DNA of 64,000 bases from Sphingobium xenophagum NBRC 107872 (GTDB lineage Bacteria > Pseudomonadota > Alphaproteobacteria > Sphingomonadales > Sphingomonadaceae): the NCBI RefSeq assembly GCF_000367345.1, contig NZ_BARE01000028.1, forward strand, positions 24,846 to 88,845, in the 5' to 3' direction. Below the pieces are notes generated by a model. The model ran no database searches and had not been told where the DNA came from. It saw nothing but the letters and a program-made list of their open reading frames with translations. The translations under genes were made by a program, and so were the position numbers. The number at the start of each line of letters is the position of its first letter. The first letter of the stretch is position 1. Shown in pieces: positions 12,247 to 20,435 of this stretch.

Positions 12247-13068
12247 ATGAACCGTCTCGCCCGTGCCGGACTGCTGCTGACCGGCCTTGCCCTGCCTGCC
12301 CTGCCCCTGCTCGCCCAGCATGCCGGGCATGGCGATCATGCCGCGTCGAAGGCGGCTGATCCGATCGCCGCCGCCATCGCGGCGCCCAGCCGCACGCCAG
12401 CCAATGTCGCGCGCGACAAATATCGCCACCCGGCCGAAACGCTGGCCTTTTTTGGCGTGACACCGACCCAGACAGTGGTCGAATATGCGCCCAGCGGTGG
12501 CTGGTACACCGAAATATTGGCGCCGCTGCTGCACGATCAGGGCAAATTCTATGCCCTGCAACCAACGGGGCGCTATCTGGACGGTTACAAGACCTTCCTG
12601 GCCGCCAAGCCGACCGTCTATGACAAGGTCACGGTTGTCCCCTTCCCCGACGAAAGCGCCGCGATCCCCGCCAACAGCGTGGACACCGTCCTGACCTTCC
12701 GCAACGTCCATAACATGGTGATGGGCGGCACGGAGGCGGCGACCTTCGCGGCGTTCTTCGCGATGCTCAAGCCGGGCGGTACGCTGGGCGTGGTCGATCA
12801 TCGCATGCCCGAAGGACGCGACAGCGCGCTGGAAAAGACGAGCGGTTATCTCAAGCTTTCCACCATCCGCCGCATCGCGGAAGCCGCCGGCTTCACCTAT
12901 GCCGGCGCGACGGAGGTGAACGCCAATCCCAAGGATACGGCGGATTGGGCCAAGGGCGTATGGACCCTGCCCCCGACGTTGAGCCAGAAGGATGTCGACC
13001 GCGACAAATATCTGGCCATTGGCGAAAGCGATCGCATGACGCTGAAATTCGTCAAGCCGATGCAATAG
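12247..13068 (+). CDS. Exported methyltransferase-like protein
   Basis: A 273-residue protein with a clear Sec signal peptide (hydrophobic residues about 8-22, ending LLAQHAGHGDH). A Rossmann-type SAM-methyltransferase-like domain follows. It has VVEYAPSGGWYTEILAPLL in place of motif I, then DTVLTFRNVHNMVM, then MLKPGGTLGVVDHRMPEG. The glycine-rich SAM loop is altered (YAPSGGWY rather than the usual GxGxG). Related proteins are annotated as predicted methyltransferases with signal peptides. SAM is not expected in the periplasm, so the activity is uncertain. It has AGAGGA upstream and stands alone, with a hairpin following. Confidence 0.75.
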   Translation: MNRLARAGLLLTGLALPALPLLAQHAGHGDHAASKAADPIAAAIAAPSRTPANVARDKYRHPAETLAFFGVTPTQTVVEYAPSGGWYTEILAPLLHDQGKFYALQPTGRYLDGYKTFLAAKPTVYDKVTVVPFPDESAAIPANSVDTVLTFRNVHNMVMGGTEAATFAAFFAMLKPGGTLGVVDHRMPEGRDSALEKTSGYLKLSTIRRIAEAAGFTYAGATEVNANPKDTADWAKGVWTLPPTLSQKDVDRDKYLAIGESDRMTLKFVKPMQ

Positions 13069-13084
13069 AATTTTGCCGTCCCTT

Positions 13085-13110
13085 CCCGGTTGCGCGATGG
13101 CGCAACCGGG
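13085..13110 (+). terminator. GC hairpin after the exported methyltransferase
   Basis: An 11-bp perfect stem, CCCGGTTGCGC (13085-13095) with GCGCAACCGGG (13100-13110), has a GATG loop. It lies 17 nt after the stop. No U-run follows, so termination is plausible but not certain. It lies just before the ribosome binding site of the transporter. Confidence 0.5.
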
Positions 13111-13123
13111 CTAAGGCGGAGCG

Positions 13124-14050
13124 GTGACGCCCGCCCCGCCCCATTCCCGACCGCATCGACCGCTATTCGCCATCGGACTTCGGCTGTCTGCTGTCATCTG
13201 CCTGTCCATCATGTTCGTGACGGTGCGGGTGGTCGATGGACGGGGCGTCCATGTCGTCGAATCGCTCTTCTATCGCCAGGCGCTGGCCCTTCCCTTCGTG
13301 CTGGGCTGGGTGGCGATGGCCGACGGGTTGCGCAGCGTCCACACCCGGCGCATCGGCGTCCATGCCAGCCGCATGCTGCTGGGCCTGACCGGCATGCTGC
13401 TCAACTTCCTGTCCTATATCCTGCTGCTGCCCGCCGAAGCCGCGACAATCGGGTTCACCATGCCGATTTTCGGCACGATCCTGTCGGCGCTGATCCTGCG
13501 GGAGGCAACGGGCATCCATCGCTGGGCTGCGGTGCTGATCGGCTTTGTCGGCGTGCTGGTGATGGTACGGCCCGATGCCGCCCATTTCCCGCTACAGGGC
13601 GTCGCGGTCGCCATCGCCGCCACTTTCGTGACCGCCAGCGTCAGCCTGGTGCTGCGCGAACTGGGCCGTACCGAAAGCGCTGGCGTGGTCGTATTCTGGT
13701 TCACCACGCTGTCGATGATCCCGCTGGGCATCGCCATGCCCTTTTTCGCGCAGATGCATGATCCAGTCACATGGGGCCTGTTGCTATTGATCGGCCTGTT
13801 TGGCGGCATCGCCCAGATTTGCCTGACCGCCGCGCTGCGCTGGGGTCCGGTATCGGTGGTGCTGCCGATGGATTACAGCGCAATCATCTGGACGACGCTG
13901 CTGGGTCTGGCGATCGGCGCGCCATGGCCGCTGGCGACGACCTGGATCGGGGCAAGCCTGATCATTGCCAGCGGCCTCTATATTGCCTGGCGCGAACATG
14001 TCCGCGGCAAGGCGGCACGGGTCAGGACAGCAGCTCTGCCTCCAGACTGA
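13124..14050 (+). CDS. DMT-superfamily EamA-type transporter
   Basis: A 308-residue inner-membrane protein with ten hydrophobic segments arranged as two EamA repeats. The first repeat has SLFYRQALALPFVLGW and AATIGFTMPIFGTILSALIL. The second has VVLPMDYSAIIWTTLLGL. The gene starts with GTG at 13124, preceded by AAGGCGGAG. Family members export amino acids, metabolites or drugs; the substrate here is unknown. The 3' end overlaps the convergent OsmC gene by 29 nt. Confidence 0.85.
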   Translation: MTPAPPHSRPHRPLFAIGLRLSAVICLSIMFVTVRVVDGRGVHVVESLFYRQALALPFVLGWVAMADGLRSVHTRRIGVHASRMLLGLTGMLLNFLSYILLLPAEAATIGFTMPIFGTILSALILREATGIHRWAAVLIGFVGVLVMVRPDAAHFPLQGVAVAIAATFVTASVSLVLRELGRTESAGVVVFWFTTLSMIPLGIAMPFFAQMHDPVTWGLLLLIGLFGGIAQICLTAALRWGPVSVVLPMDYSAIIWTTLLGLAIGAPWPLATTWIGASLIIASGLYIAWREHVRGKAARVRTAALPPD

Positions 14051-14453
14051 TATCGGCCTTCAGCAGCTTGGAAATCGGGCAATTGGTCTTGGCCTTTGCC
14101 GCCAGATCCTGAAATGTCGACTCGTCGACGTCGGGGATGCTGGCCTTCAGCGTCAGATGGCTGGCGGTGACGGCAAAACCATCTTCCTGCTTTTCCAGCG
14201 TGACGACGGCATTGGTTTCCATCTTGCTGGCGGTAAACCCGGCTTCTCCCAGGATCAGCGACAAGGCCATGGTGAAGCAGGAGGCATGGGCGGCGGCGAT
14301 CAATTCTTCCGGGTTGCTGCCCGGCACCCCTTCAAAACGCGTCGCAAAGCCATAGGGATAGGCGTCCAACGCGCCGCTCTGGGTCGATATCGCGCCCTTG
14401 CCGTCCTTCAGCCCGCCGCTCCACACCGCTGAACCGCTGCGATTGATCTTCAT
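14022..14453 (-). CDS. osmC: OsmC-family peroxiredoxin
   Basis: A 143-residue Ohr/OsmC-fold protein that reduces organic hydroperoxides with two cysteines. It begins MKINRSGSAVWSGGLKDGKG. It carries the first cysteine in AAHASCFTMALS (near residue 58) and the second in KTNCPISKLL (near residue 125). ATG at 14453 is chosen because AGGAG lies 9 nt upstream and family proteins begin here; longer frames upstream run through the leader. It converges on and overlaps the EamA transporter. It is divergent from the PRC-barrel gene. Confidence 0.92.
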   Translation of the reverse strand: MKINRSGSAVWSGGLKDGKGAISTQSGALDAYPYGFATRFEGVPGSNPEELIAAAHASCFTMALSLILGEAGFTASKMETNAVVTLEKQEDGFAVTASHLTLKASIPDVDESTFQDLAAKAKTNCPISKLLKADISLEAELLS

Positions 14454-14539
14454 GCTTCTATCTCCTGCTAATCGACAAGGAACCCCCAGCGTCGCTCGTG
14501 GTTGCATAGATATAACCCCACTGATGCAGGAGAATGACA

Positions 14540-14917
14540 ATGTCTGAAACGACAATGATCAATCATGCGGCCAATCATGGCGAACTGATTGCGTCCGACC
14601 GGGTGGAGGGTACCGCCGTCTATAACCGGCAGGGCGAAAAGCTCGGCAAAATTTCCAACTTCATGGTCGACAAGATGTCGGGGCAGGTCCGTTATGCGGT
14701 GCTGTCCTTCGGCGGTTTTCTAGGGATCGGGAATGACCATTATCCCCTGCCCTGGTCGATGCTGAACTATGACACCGAACAGGGCGGCTATGTCGTCGAC
14801 CTGGACAGCAAGGTGCTGGAGCAGGCCCCACATTACATGGCCGATCAACGGCCCGATTATGACGAAGGCTATGGCCGCAACGTCTATCAATATTATGGCC
14901 TGATCTACCCCTGGTAA
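14540..14917 (+). CDS. PRC-barrel domain protein
   Basis: A 125-residue soluble protein. The PRC-barrel covers about residues 15-90: GTAVYNRQGEKLGKISNFMV, then SGQVRYAVLSFGGFLGIG, then PLPWSMLNYD. The C-terminal 30 residues are Tyr/Asp-rich. The ATG at 14540 is chosen over 14534 because AGGAG (14528-14532) is 7 nt away. Stand-alone PRC-barrel proteins are often stress- or photosynthesis-related; the specific role is unknown. It is divergent from osmC, which fits a stress context, although that is only suggestive. Confidence 0.82.
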   Translation: MSETTMINHAANHGELIASDRVEGTAVYNRQGEKLGKISNFMVDKMSGQVRYAVLSFGGFLGIGNDHYPLPWSMLNYDTEQGGYVVDLDSKVLEQAPHYMADQRPDYDEGYGRNVYQYYGLIYPW

Positions 14918-15076
14918 AATGGTGCTGGCGGACAGGCGCAGCCGCAAGGCCACTCCTGTCCGCCGCCACGTTTTCCGATTCTTCGCCTCCCTTCCCAACT
15001 GCGCCATTCCAATTGCCCGGATTATGCCACATTCCATCGTTGACCAATTGTCTATCTAAATAGTAGAATTACGGTC

Positions 15077-15778
15077 ATGGCCTGGATAGACAGGATTGAG
15101 GACCAGATCATGGAGCGATTCGGATTTTCGGGTGACACGCGCCAACCGCTCGTGCTGACCATTCCCGGCCTGAACAATAGCGGGCCGGACCATTGGCAAA
15201 GCCTGTGGGAAGAAACGCGCGGCGATTGCGAGCGGGTGGATCTTGGCAGTTGGGCCAGCCCCAACCGCAATGCCTGGGTCACCCGGCTGGACGCGGCGAT
15301 CCGCGCCGCCAACGGCCCCGTCATATTGGCGGCGCACAGCCTGGGCTGCATGGCGGTCGCATGGTGGGGCGCCCTGCAGAGCCAGGCCTATGGCTGGCCA
15401 GTGACCGGCGCGCTGCTGGTCGCCCCGCCCGATTGCGACCGGATGGAAACGCCCGAAATGATCGGCGGCTTTGGCCCCACGCCGCGCGCGCCCTTGCCTT
15501 TCCCCTCCATATTGGTGGCCAGCCGGGACGATCCTTATATTTTCTTCGAGCGCGCCCATAGCATCGGCAAATATTGGGGCAGCGAATTTGTGGACGCTGG
15601 CCATGCCGGCCATATCAACGCCGCTTCCGGCCTTGGCGATTGGCGCTTCGGGCAAGGGCTGCTCGAAAGGTTGATCGACAATGCGCGGGAACAGGCGTCC
15701 GCCATGCATCAGTCCCGCCCGGCCATGCCACTTGCGCGGCAGCCGCTGGTGGCTGCCAGTGCGCGCGCCCACCGATGA
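15077..15778 (+). CDS. RBBP9/YdeN-family serine alpha/beta-hydrolase
   Basis: A 233-residue alpha/beta-hydrolase. It has LTIPGLNNSGPDHWQSLW near the N-terminus, the nucleophile elbow AAHSLGCMA (Ser near residue 93), an acid in SRDDPY and the catalytic His in GHAGHINA. The PGxxxSxxxHWQ opening is diagnostic of the RBBP9/YdeN (DUF1234-like) family. The natural substrate is unknown. The last 30 residues are Ala/Arg-rich and probably disordered. It is upstream of the DUF2292 gene on the same strand, separated by about 100 nt of AT-rich sequence. Confidence 0.85.
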   Translation: MAWIDRIEDQIMERFGFSGDTRQPLVLTIPGLNNSGPDHWQSLWEETRGDCERVDLGSWASPNRNAWVTRLDAAIRAANGPVILAAHSLGCMAVAWWGALQSQAYGWPVTGALLVAPPDCDRMETPEMIGGFGPTPRAPLPFPSILVASRDDPYIFFERAHSIGKYWGSEFVDAGHAGHINAASGLGDWRFGQGLLERLIDNAREQASAMHQSRPAMPLARQPLVAASARAHR

Positions 15779-15823
15779 TCCTTGGCTCCGGCAGGGAACG
15801 ACAAAGAGAAAGTTGCGCGCCAT

Positions 15824-15863
15824 CTATATTTGCTTTTTTGTCTATCATTTTAGTTGATATATA
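15824..15863 (+). promoter_or_regulatory. AT-rich candidate promoter of the DUF2292 gene
   Basis: In an otherwise GC-rich window, 15824-15863 is strikingly AT-rich, with TTGCTT at 15830-15835 and a TTGATATATA stretch at 15854-15863. The 18-nt spacing from TTGCTT to TTGATA is compatible with a sigma-70 promoter, but the hexamers are imperfect. It is followed by CGGAGG, a strong ribosome binding site 7-8 nt before the 15882 start. Confidence 0.35.
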
Positions 15864-15881
15864 GCGCGGAACGGAGGCCAT

Positions 15882-16070
15882 ATGAAAGACACCTTACCAA
15901 CTGACTTGCGCAACGGCCGTACCGAAACCCAGCGCTCCGACATCATGGTCAGCATCGACAAGGTGCGCGCCGTGCTGACGGCCCTGAAGTTCGGATCGAT
16001 CACGCTGACCGTCCATGACGCCCGCGTGGTCCAGATCGACGTTACGGAAAAGACGCGCCTGACCAGCTGA
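15882..16070 (+). CDS. YezD/OscA-like DUF2292 small protein
   Basis: A 62-residue soluble protein. The C-terminal 40 residues match the DUF2292 pattern: KVRAVLTALKFGSITLTVHD, then ARVVQIDVTEKTRL. From what I recall of the family, members include Bacillus YezD and Pseudomonas OscA, and they sit with sulfate or organosulfur uptake genes and respond to sulfur limitation. Here the next gene is a TonB-dependent receptor 160 nt downstream, suggesting a sulfur-source import module (inference). A strong GGAGG precedes the ATG. Confidence 0.82.
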   Translation: MKDTLPTDLRNGRTETQRSDIMVSIDKVRAVLTALKFGSITLTVHDARVVQIDVTEKTRLTS

Positions 16071-16170
16071 CAGCGGAGGGCGAGTAAACGGGGCTACCGG
16101 GTCATCATGACCCATGCGGCAAGGGGGTGAGCCGCACTATTGAGCGTCACCCTGAAAATACAGGCTTTGA

Positions 16171-16218
16171 CCGGACCACCGGAAACGCCGCGATCGACAA
16201 CCACCGGACCGCCGGAAA
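16171..16218 (+). repeat. Direct repeat in the TonB receptor leader
   Basis: CCGGACCACCGGAAA (16171-16185) and CCGGACCGCCGGAAA (16204-16218) differ at one base. Each is itself a CCGG-N4-CCGG dyad. The 33-nt phase equals about three helical turns. The second copy ends a few bases before the ribosome binding site AGGGGA of the receptor, so a protein or structure binding here could control translation. Confidence 0.5.
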
Positions 16219-16229
16219 AGGGGACCAAT

Positions 16230-18689
16230 ATGATTGCGCGTTTTCTGTTACTTGCCAGCGTGGCAAGCGCTTCCTTCATCACGCCTGCCGCCCATGCGCA
16301 GGACGCCACGCCGCAGCCGGTCGATCCGGCCGCGGAAACGCAGAACCCGCGCGGCGACGTTATCGTCGTGACCGCCCGCCGCCGTCAGGAAACGGCGCAG
16401 CAAGTGCCGCTGGCCATTTCCGTGGTCCGTGGCGACAGCATCGAAGCCACCGGCAACTTCAACATCGTGAAGCTGCAACAGCTCGCGCCGACCTTGCAGG
16501 TCTATACCACCAACCCGCGCAACACCTCGGTGAACATTCGTGGCCTCGGCGTGCCGTTCGGCCTGACCAGCGACGGCTTTGAACAGGGCGTGGGCATCTA
16601 TGTCGACGATGTCTATAACAGCCGCGTTGCTGCCGCGACCTTCGACTTTCTCGACGTCGCGCAGGTCGAGGTGCTGCGCGGGCCGCAGGGCACGCTCTAC
16701 GGCAAGAACACCACGGCAGGCGCGATCAACATCACGACCAACCAGCCGACTTTCGATTTCGAAGGCCGCGCCGAACTGACCGTGGGCAATCTCAACCTCA
16801 GACAGGCAAAGGCGGCTGTTTCCGGCCCGCTGTCAGACACGGTCGCCGTGCGCATCGCCATGGCGTCGACCAGCCGTCGCGGCACGCTCTACAATGTGAC
16901 AAGCCAGCGCTGGATCAACGAACAGGACAATCTGGGCCTTCGCGGGCAATTGCTGTTCAAGCCGAGCGAGGATTTCAGCGTCACCCTGTCGGGCGACTAC
17001 AGCCGCCAGAACCCGAAATGCTGCGGTACCACCTTCGTGCGCGTCGGTCGCACCCAGCGCCCGCTCAACCGCCAATATGACGCGCTGGCAGCGGCGCAAA
17101 ATTATGTCGTGCCCAGCCGCAATCCCTATGATCGGCTGACCGACCTCGATTCCAACCTGAACGCTGGCAACAAGATTGGCGGCGTATCGGCCAAGATCAA
17201 ATGGGATGTCGGTCCCGGCACGCTGACGTCGGTTACTGCCTGGCGCTTCTGGGACTGGAAGCCGGAAAATGACCGCGACTTTACCGGACTGTCGATCGTA
17301 TCCCGATCGCAAAACCCCTCTCAGCAGGACCAGTATAGCCAGGAATTCCGCTACAATTACGAAAGCCAGAATGTCGATGTCGTTGTCGGCCTTTTCGGCT
17401 TCAAGCAGCGCGTCGACACCCAGGGGACGGAGCAACAGGGCAGCGCCGCCGCGCAATGGAGCCTTGCCCCTTCATCCGATCCGGCCAACCCCGCCAATAA
17501 CCCCGCGACACTCGCTGGCCTGACCGCCAGCAACACCCAGTGGCTCAAGGCGGACAGCGCGGCGCTGTTCGGGCAGTTGAGCTGGAAGGTGACCGACGCG
17601 CTGACGATCCAGCCGGGCCTGCGCCTGAACTATGACAAGAAGTCTGGCTTCTATCAGCGCGTCGTCACCAACGCCCAAGGGCAGGCCATCAGCTGCACCA
17701 CCGTCGCTGAGCCGGGGACGATCAAGGGAACCTCACAGCAATGCGGCGTCTATCAGCCGCAGGTCAGCGCGCCGTCCGACAGCGCCTGGAATTTCACCTA
17801 CGACTTCAACATCAATTACAAGATCGCCCGCGACGTGCTGGCCTATGCGACCTATGCCAAGAGCTTCAAGACGCTGGGGATCAACCAGAACGGCCTGCCG
17901 CTCAACGCCGACAACACGGTCAATTATGACGCCAGCACGGTGAAGCCGGAATCGGTCAACCATTTTGAAATCGGCCTCAAGACCCAGTTCCTTGACCGGC
18001 GGGCGACCTTCAATCTCACCGCCTTCCGCACCGACATCAGGAATTTTCAGGCAACGGTGAATGGCGGCCAGTTCGGCACGGTGCGCGGCTATCTGGCCAA
18101 TGCGGGCAAGGTCCGGTCGCAGGGGATCGAGGCGGACTTCAAGATCGTCGCCAGCGACCGCTTCACCGCCTATGCCAATGGCGCCTATACCGACGCCAAA
18201 TATAAAAGGTTCGTGGACGCGCCCTGCCCGCCCGAACTGTCGGGCGGCACGTTCCAGGCGGCCAACGCCACGCTGGACTATTCGCAACCCGGCGTGCCGG
18301 GCGCACTCAGCCCGCGCCAGTGCGACATTTCCGGCGCCGATCTGCCCGGCGTGTCGAAATGGGCCTTCTCCTATGGTGCGGAGATCAACCAGCCGGTGAC
18401 GCTGCTGGCGAAAGAGGGCCAAGTCTATTTCGGCGTGGACGGCAATTACCGTTCGCACTGGAACAGCAACGCCTCGCCCTCGATCTACACCAATGTGAAG
18501 GGCTATGCGCTGACCAACTTCCGCGCCGGTTTCCGGGGCGAAGGGTTCGAAGTGTTCGGCTGGGTCCGCAATGCGCTCGACGTCGACTATATCGAAACGC
18601 TCCAGGTCGCACCCGGCAACACCGGCCTGATCGCCGGCCAGCCTGGCGATCCGCAAACCTGGGGCGGCACGATCAAATTCAGCTTCTGA
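16230..18689 (+). CDS. TonB-dependent outer-membrane receptor
   Basis: A protein of about 819 residues. The signal peptide MIARFLLLASVASASFITPA ends at AHAQ. A TonB box DVIVVTARRR, a plug domain (about residues 50-160, with the VEVLRGPQGTLYGKNTTAGA signature) and a 22-strand barrel follow, ending in an aromatic Phe. ATG at 16230 is chosen because AGGGGA lies 8 nt upstream; the frame is open further 5' but lacks a signal peptide there. The start follows a direct-repeat leader. The substrate is unknown; the adjacent DUF2292 gene hints at a sulfur compound, whereas no heme or siderophore gene is near. Confidence 0.93.
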   Translation: MIARFLLLASVASASFITPAAHAQDATPQPVDPAAETQNPRGDVIVVTARRRQETAQQVPLAISVVRGDSIEATGNFNIVKLQQLAPTLQVYTTNPRNTSVNIRGLGVPFGLTSDGFEQGVGIYVDDVYNSRVAAATFDFLDVAQVEVLRGPQGTLYGKNTTAGAINITTNQPTFDFEGRAELTVGNLNLRQAKAAVSGPLSDTVAVRIAMASTSRRGTLYNVTSQRWINEQDNLGLRGQLLFKPSEDFSVTLSGDYSRQNPKCCGTTFVRVGRTQRPLNRQYDALAAAQNYVVPSRNPYDRLTDLDSNLNAGNKIGGVSAKIKWDVGPGTLTSVTAWRFWDWKPENDRDFTGLSIVSRSQNPSQQDQYSQEFRYNYESQNVDVVVGLFGFKQRVDTQGTEQQGSAAAQWSLAPSSDPANPANNPATLAGLTASNTQWLKADSAALFGQLSWKVTDALTIQPGLRLNYDKKSGFYQRVVTNAQGQAISCTTVAEPGTIKGTSQQCGVYQPQVSAPSDSAWNFTYDFNINYKIARDVLAYATYAKSFKTLGINQNGLPLNADNTVNYDASTVKPESVNHFEIGLKTQFLDRRATFNLTAFRTDIRNFQATVNGGQFGTVRGYLANAGKVRSQGIEADFKIVASDRFTAYANGAYTDAKYKRFVDAPCPPELSGGTFQAANATLDYSQPGVPGALSPRQCDISGADLPGVSKWAFSYGAEINQPVTLLAKEGQVYFGVDGNYRSHWNSNASPSIYTNVKGYALTNFRAGFRGEGFEVFGWVRNALDVDYIETLQVAPGNTGLIAGQPGDPQTWGGTIKFSF

Positions 18690-18707
18690 TCCCTCTCACC
18701 CCGCCGG

Positions 18708-18741
18708 TGGGCGGAGCGGCACGACCATGCCACTCCGCCCA
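18708..18741 (+). terminator. Hairpin after the TonB receptor
   Basis: A 14-bp stem with one mismatch (18708-18721 with 18728-18741, TGGGCGGAG side) has a 6-nt loop. It sits 18 nt after the stop. No U-tract is present, so it could be a weak terminator or an mRNA-stabilising hairpin. Confidence 0.45.
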
Positions 18742-18787
18742 TTGCTGGCCATTTGCGCCGCGGGACTGGCTGGGCTAGAGCCTGCCC

Positions 18788-19660
18788 ATGTCCACGACCT
18801 TCACGCTCGACACCTCGACCAGCCGCGCCAATCCCACGCCCGCGCCAATGAAGCGCCTGACCGTGCCCGCCATCCAGCGGCGCAAGTTTGAGGGGAAAAC
18901 GACCGAGCCGCTGGTGATGCTGACCGCCTACACCGCGCGGCAGGCCCAATTGCTCGATCCGCATTGCGACATGCTGCTGGTCGGCGATTCGCTGGGGCAG
19001 GTGATTTACGGCCTGCCCTCCACCCTTGCCGTCACGCTCGACATGATGTGCGCGCATGGTGCGGCGGTGGTGCGCGGCAGCTATCATAGCGTCGTCATCG
19101 TCGACATGCCGTTCGGCAGCTATGAAGCCTCACCGCAACAGGCCTTTGCCAGCGCCAGCCGCATCATGGCGGAAACCGGCGCGGCGGCGGTGAAGCTGGA
19201 AGGCGGGCAAGTGATGGCCGAAACCATTTCTTTCTTGAGCCAGCGCGGCATCCCGGTCATGGCCCATGTCGGCCTGACCCCGCAGGCGGTCAATGCGCTG
19301 GGCGGCTATGGCGCGCGCGGCAAGAGCCAGGAAGAACATGCCAAGATCATGGCCGACGCCCGCGCCGTCGCGCAGGCGGGCGCCTTCGCGCTGGTGCTGG
19401 AAGGCGTGATGGAGGAACTGGCCGTTGCCATTACCGACAGCGTCGATGTGCCCGTGATCGGCATCGGCGCATCGGCCCATTGCGATGGGCAGGTGCTGGT
19501 GACCGAAGATATGCTGGGCATGTTCGAACGGGTGCCGCGCTTTGTCAAACGCTTCGACAATATCGCCGAAACGATCGCCAGCGCGGCGGAGCGTTACGCC
19601 CATGACGTGCGGGCGCGCAGCTTTCCGACCGAAGAACAGGTCTATCGCCCTAAAAAGTGA
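18788..19660 (+). CDS. panB: 3-methyl-2-oxobutanoate hydroxymethyltransferase
   Basis: The first committed enzyme of pantothenate synthesis. It transfers a hydroxymethyl group from methylene-THF to 2-oxoisovalerate. The length is 290 residues with a roughly 20-residue low-complexity lead. Conserved blocks are [55 protein letters not shown] and [15 protein letters not shown]. The usual metal-binding Asp and His residues lie in these blocks. panC is not adjacent. It precedes the yfgM-like/bamB/der run on the same strand. Confidence 0.96.
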   Translation: MSTTFTLDTSTSRANPTPAPMKRLTVPAIQRRKFEGKTTEPLVMLTAYTARQAQLLDPHCDMLLVGDSLGQVIYGLPSTLAVTLDMMCAHGAAVVRGSYHSVVIVDMPFGSYEASPQQAFASASRIMAETGAAAVKLEGGQVMAETISFLSQRGIPVMAHVGLTPQAVNALGGYGARGKSQEEHAKIMADARAVAQAGAFALVLEGVMEELAVAITDSVDVPVIGIGASAHCDGQVLVTEDMLGMFERVPRFVKRFDNIAETIASAAERYAHDVRARSFPTEEQVYRPKK

Positions 19661-19736
19661 TTTGCCTGTGGCATAAGCGCCGCTATTGATCGCGCCTTCT
19701 GCCCATCTGTTTCTGATCCATGTCCCGGAGAATAAA

Positions 19737-20435
19737 GTGGCCCTGACGCCGCAAAATAGCGAAGCCTTCATGCGCGAGGTCGATGAAGCCGTCCGTCAGG
19801 ACCAGCTTTTGACCGTGTGGCAGCGCTACGGGCGCTGGATATTGGTCGCGGTCGTGGCCGGGCTGGCGGCCTTTGGCGGCTGGCTCTACTGGCAGCATCA
19901 CAGCAAGACCGAGGCGGAAGCCGTGTCGGAACAGATGGACGCCGTGCTGGCGACCGCAACCGGCGGCGGCACCCCTGACGCCAAGCAACTGGACGCGCTG
20001 ACGAAGGCCAGCCAGCCGGGCTATCGCGCGTCGGCACTGCTGGTGCAGGCGGGGACGGCATCGCGCAAGGGCGATACCAAGGGCGCGATCGCGCTCTATG
20101 GCGCGATGGTTGCCGACACGGGGCTGGACCAGCCCTATCGCGATGTGGCGCTGATCCGCCAGACCGCGCTGGAATTTGACAGCCTGAAGCCGCAGCAGAT
20201 CGTCGATCGGCTGAAACCGCTGGCGGTCGAGGGCGCGCCCTGGTTCGGCAGCGCGGGGGAACTGGTCGCCATCGCCTATATGAAGATGGGCAAGAATGAC
20301 CTCGCCGGGCCGCTGTTCGCCGGAATCGCCAAGGACGCCAACGTCCCCCAGTCGATCCGTTCACGCGCGCGACAGATGGCGGGACTATTGGGGATCGACG
20401 CGGTGGAATCGCCCGCTGATCCGGCACAGGGATGA
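19737..20435 (+). CDS. YfgM-like membrane-anchored TPR protein
   Basis: A 232-residue protein with a single N-terminal transmembrane helix (WILVAVVAGLAAFGGWLYW, about residues 36-54) and a periplasmic tetratricopeptide domain. GTG at 19737 is chosen because CCGGAG lies 7 nt upstream and VALTPQNSEAFMREVDEAVR is the usual family beginning; a TTG at 19686 lacks a site. E. coli YfgM lies next to bamB and der, and the same order is seen here. It overlaps bamB by four bases, so coupling is likely. The family role is as a periplasmic ancillary factor of SecYEG/chaperone networks. Confidence 0.85.
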   Translation: MALTPQNSEAFMREVDEAVRQDQLLTVWQRYGRWILVAVVAGLAAFGGWLYWQHHSKTEAEAVSEQMDAVLATATGGGTPDAKQLDALTKASQPGYRASALLVQAGTASRKGDTKGAIALYGAMVADTGLDQPYRDVALIRQTALEFDSLKPQQIVDRLKPLAVEGAPWFGSAGELVAIAYMKMGKNDLAGPLFAGIAKDANVPQSIRSRARQMAGLLGIDAVESPADPAQG

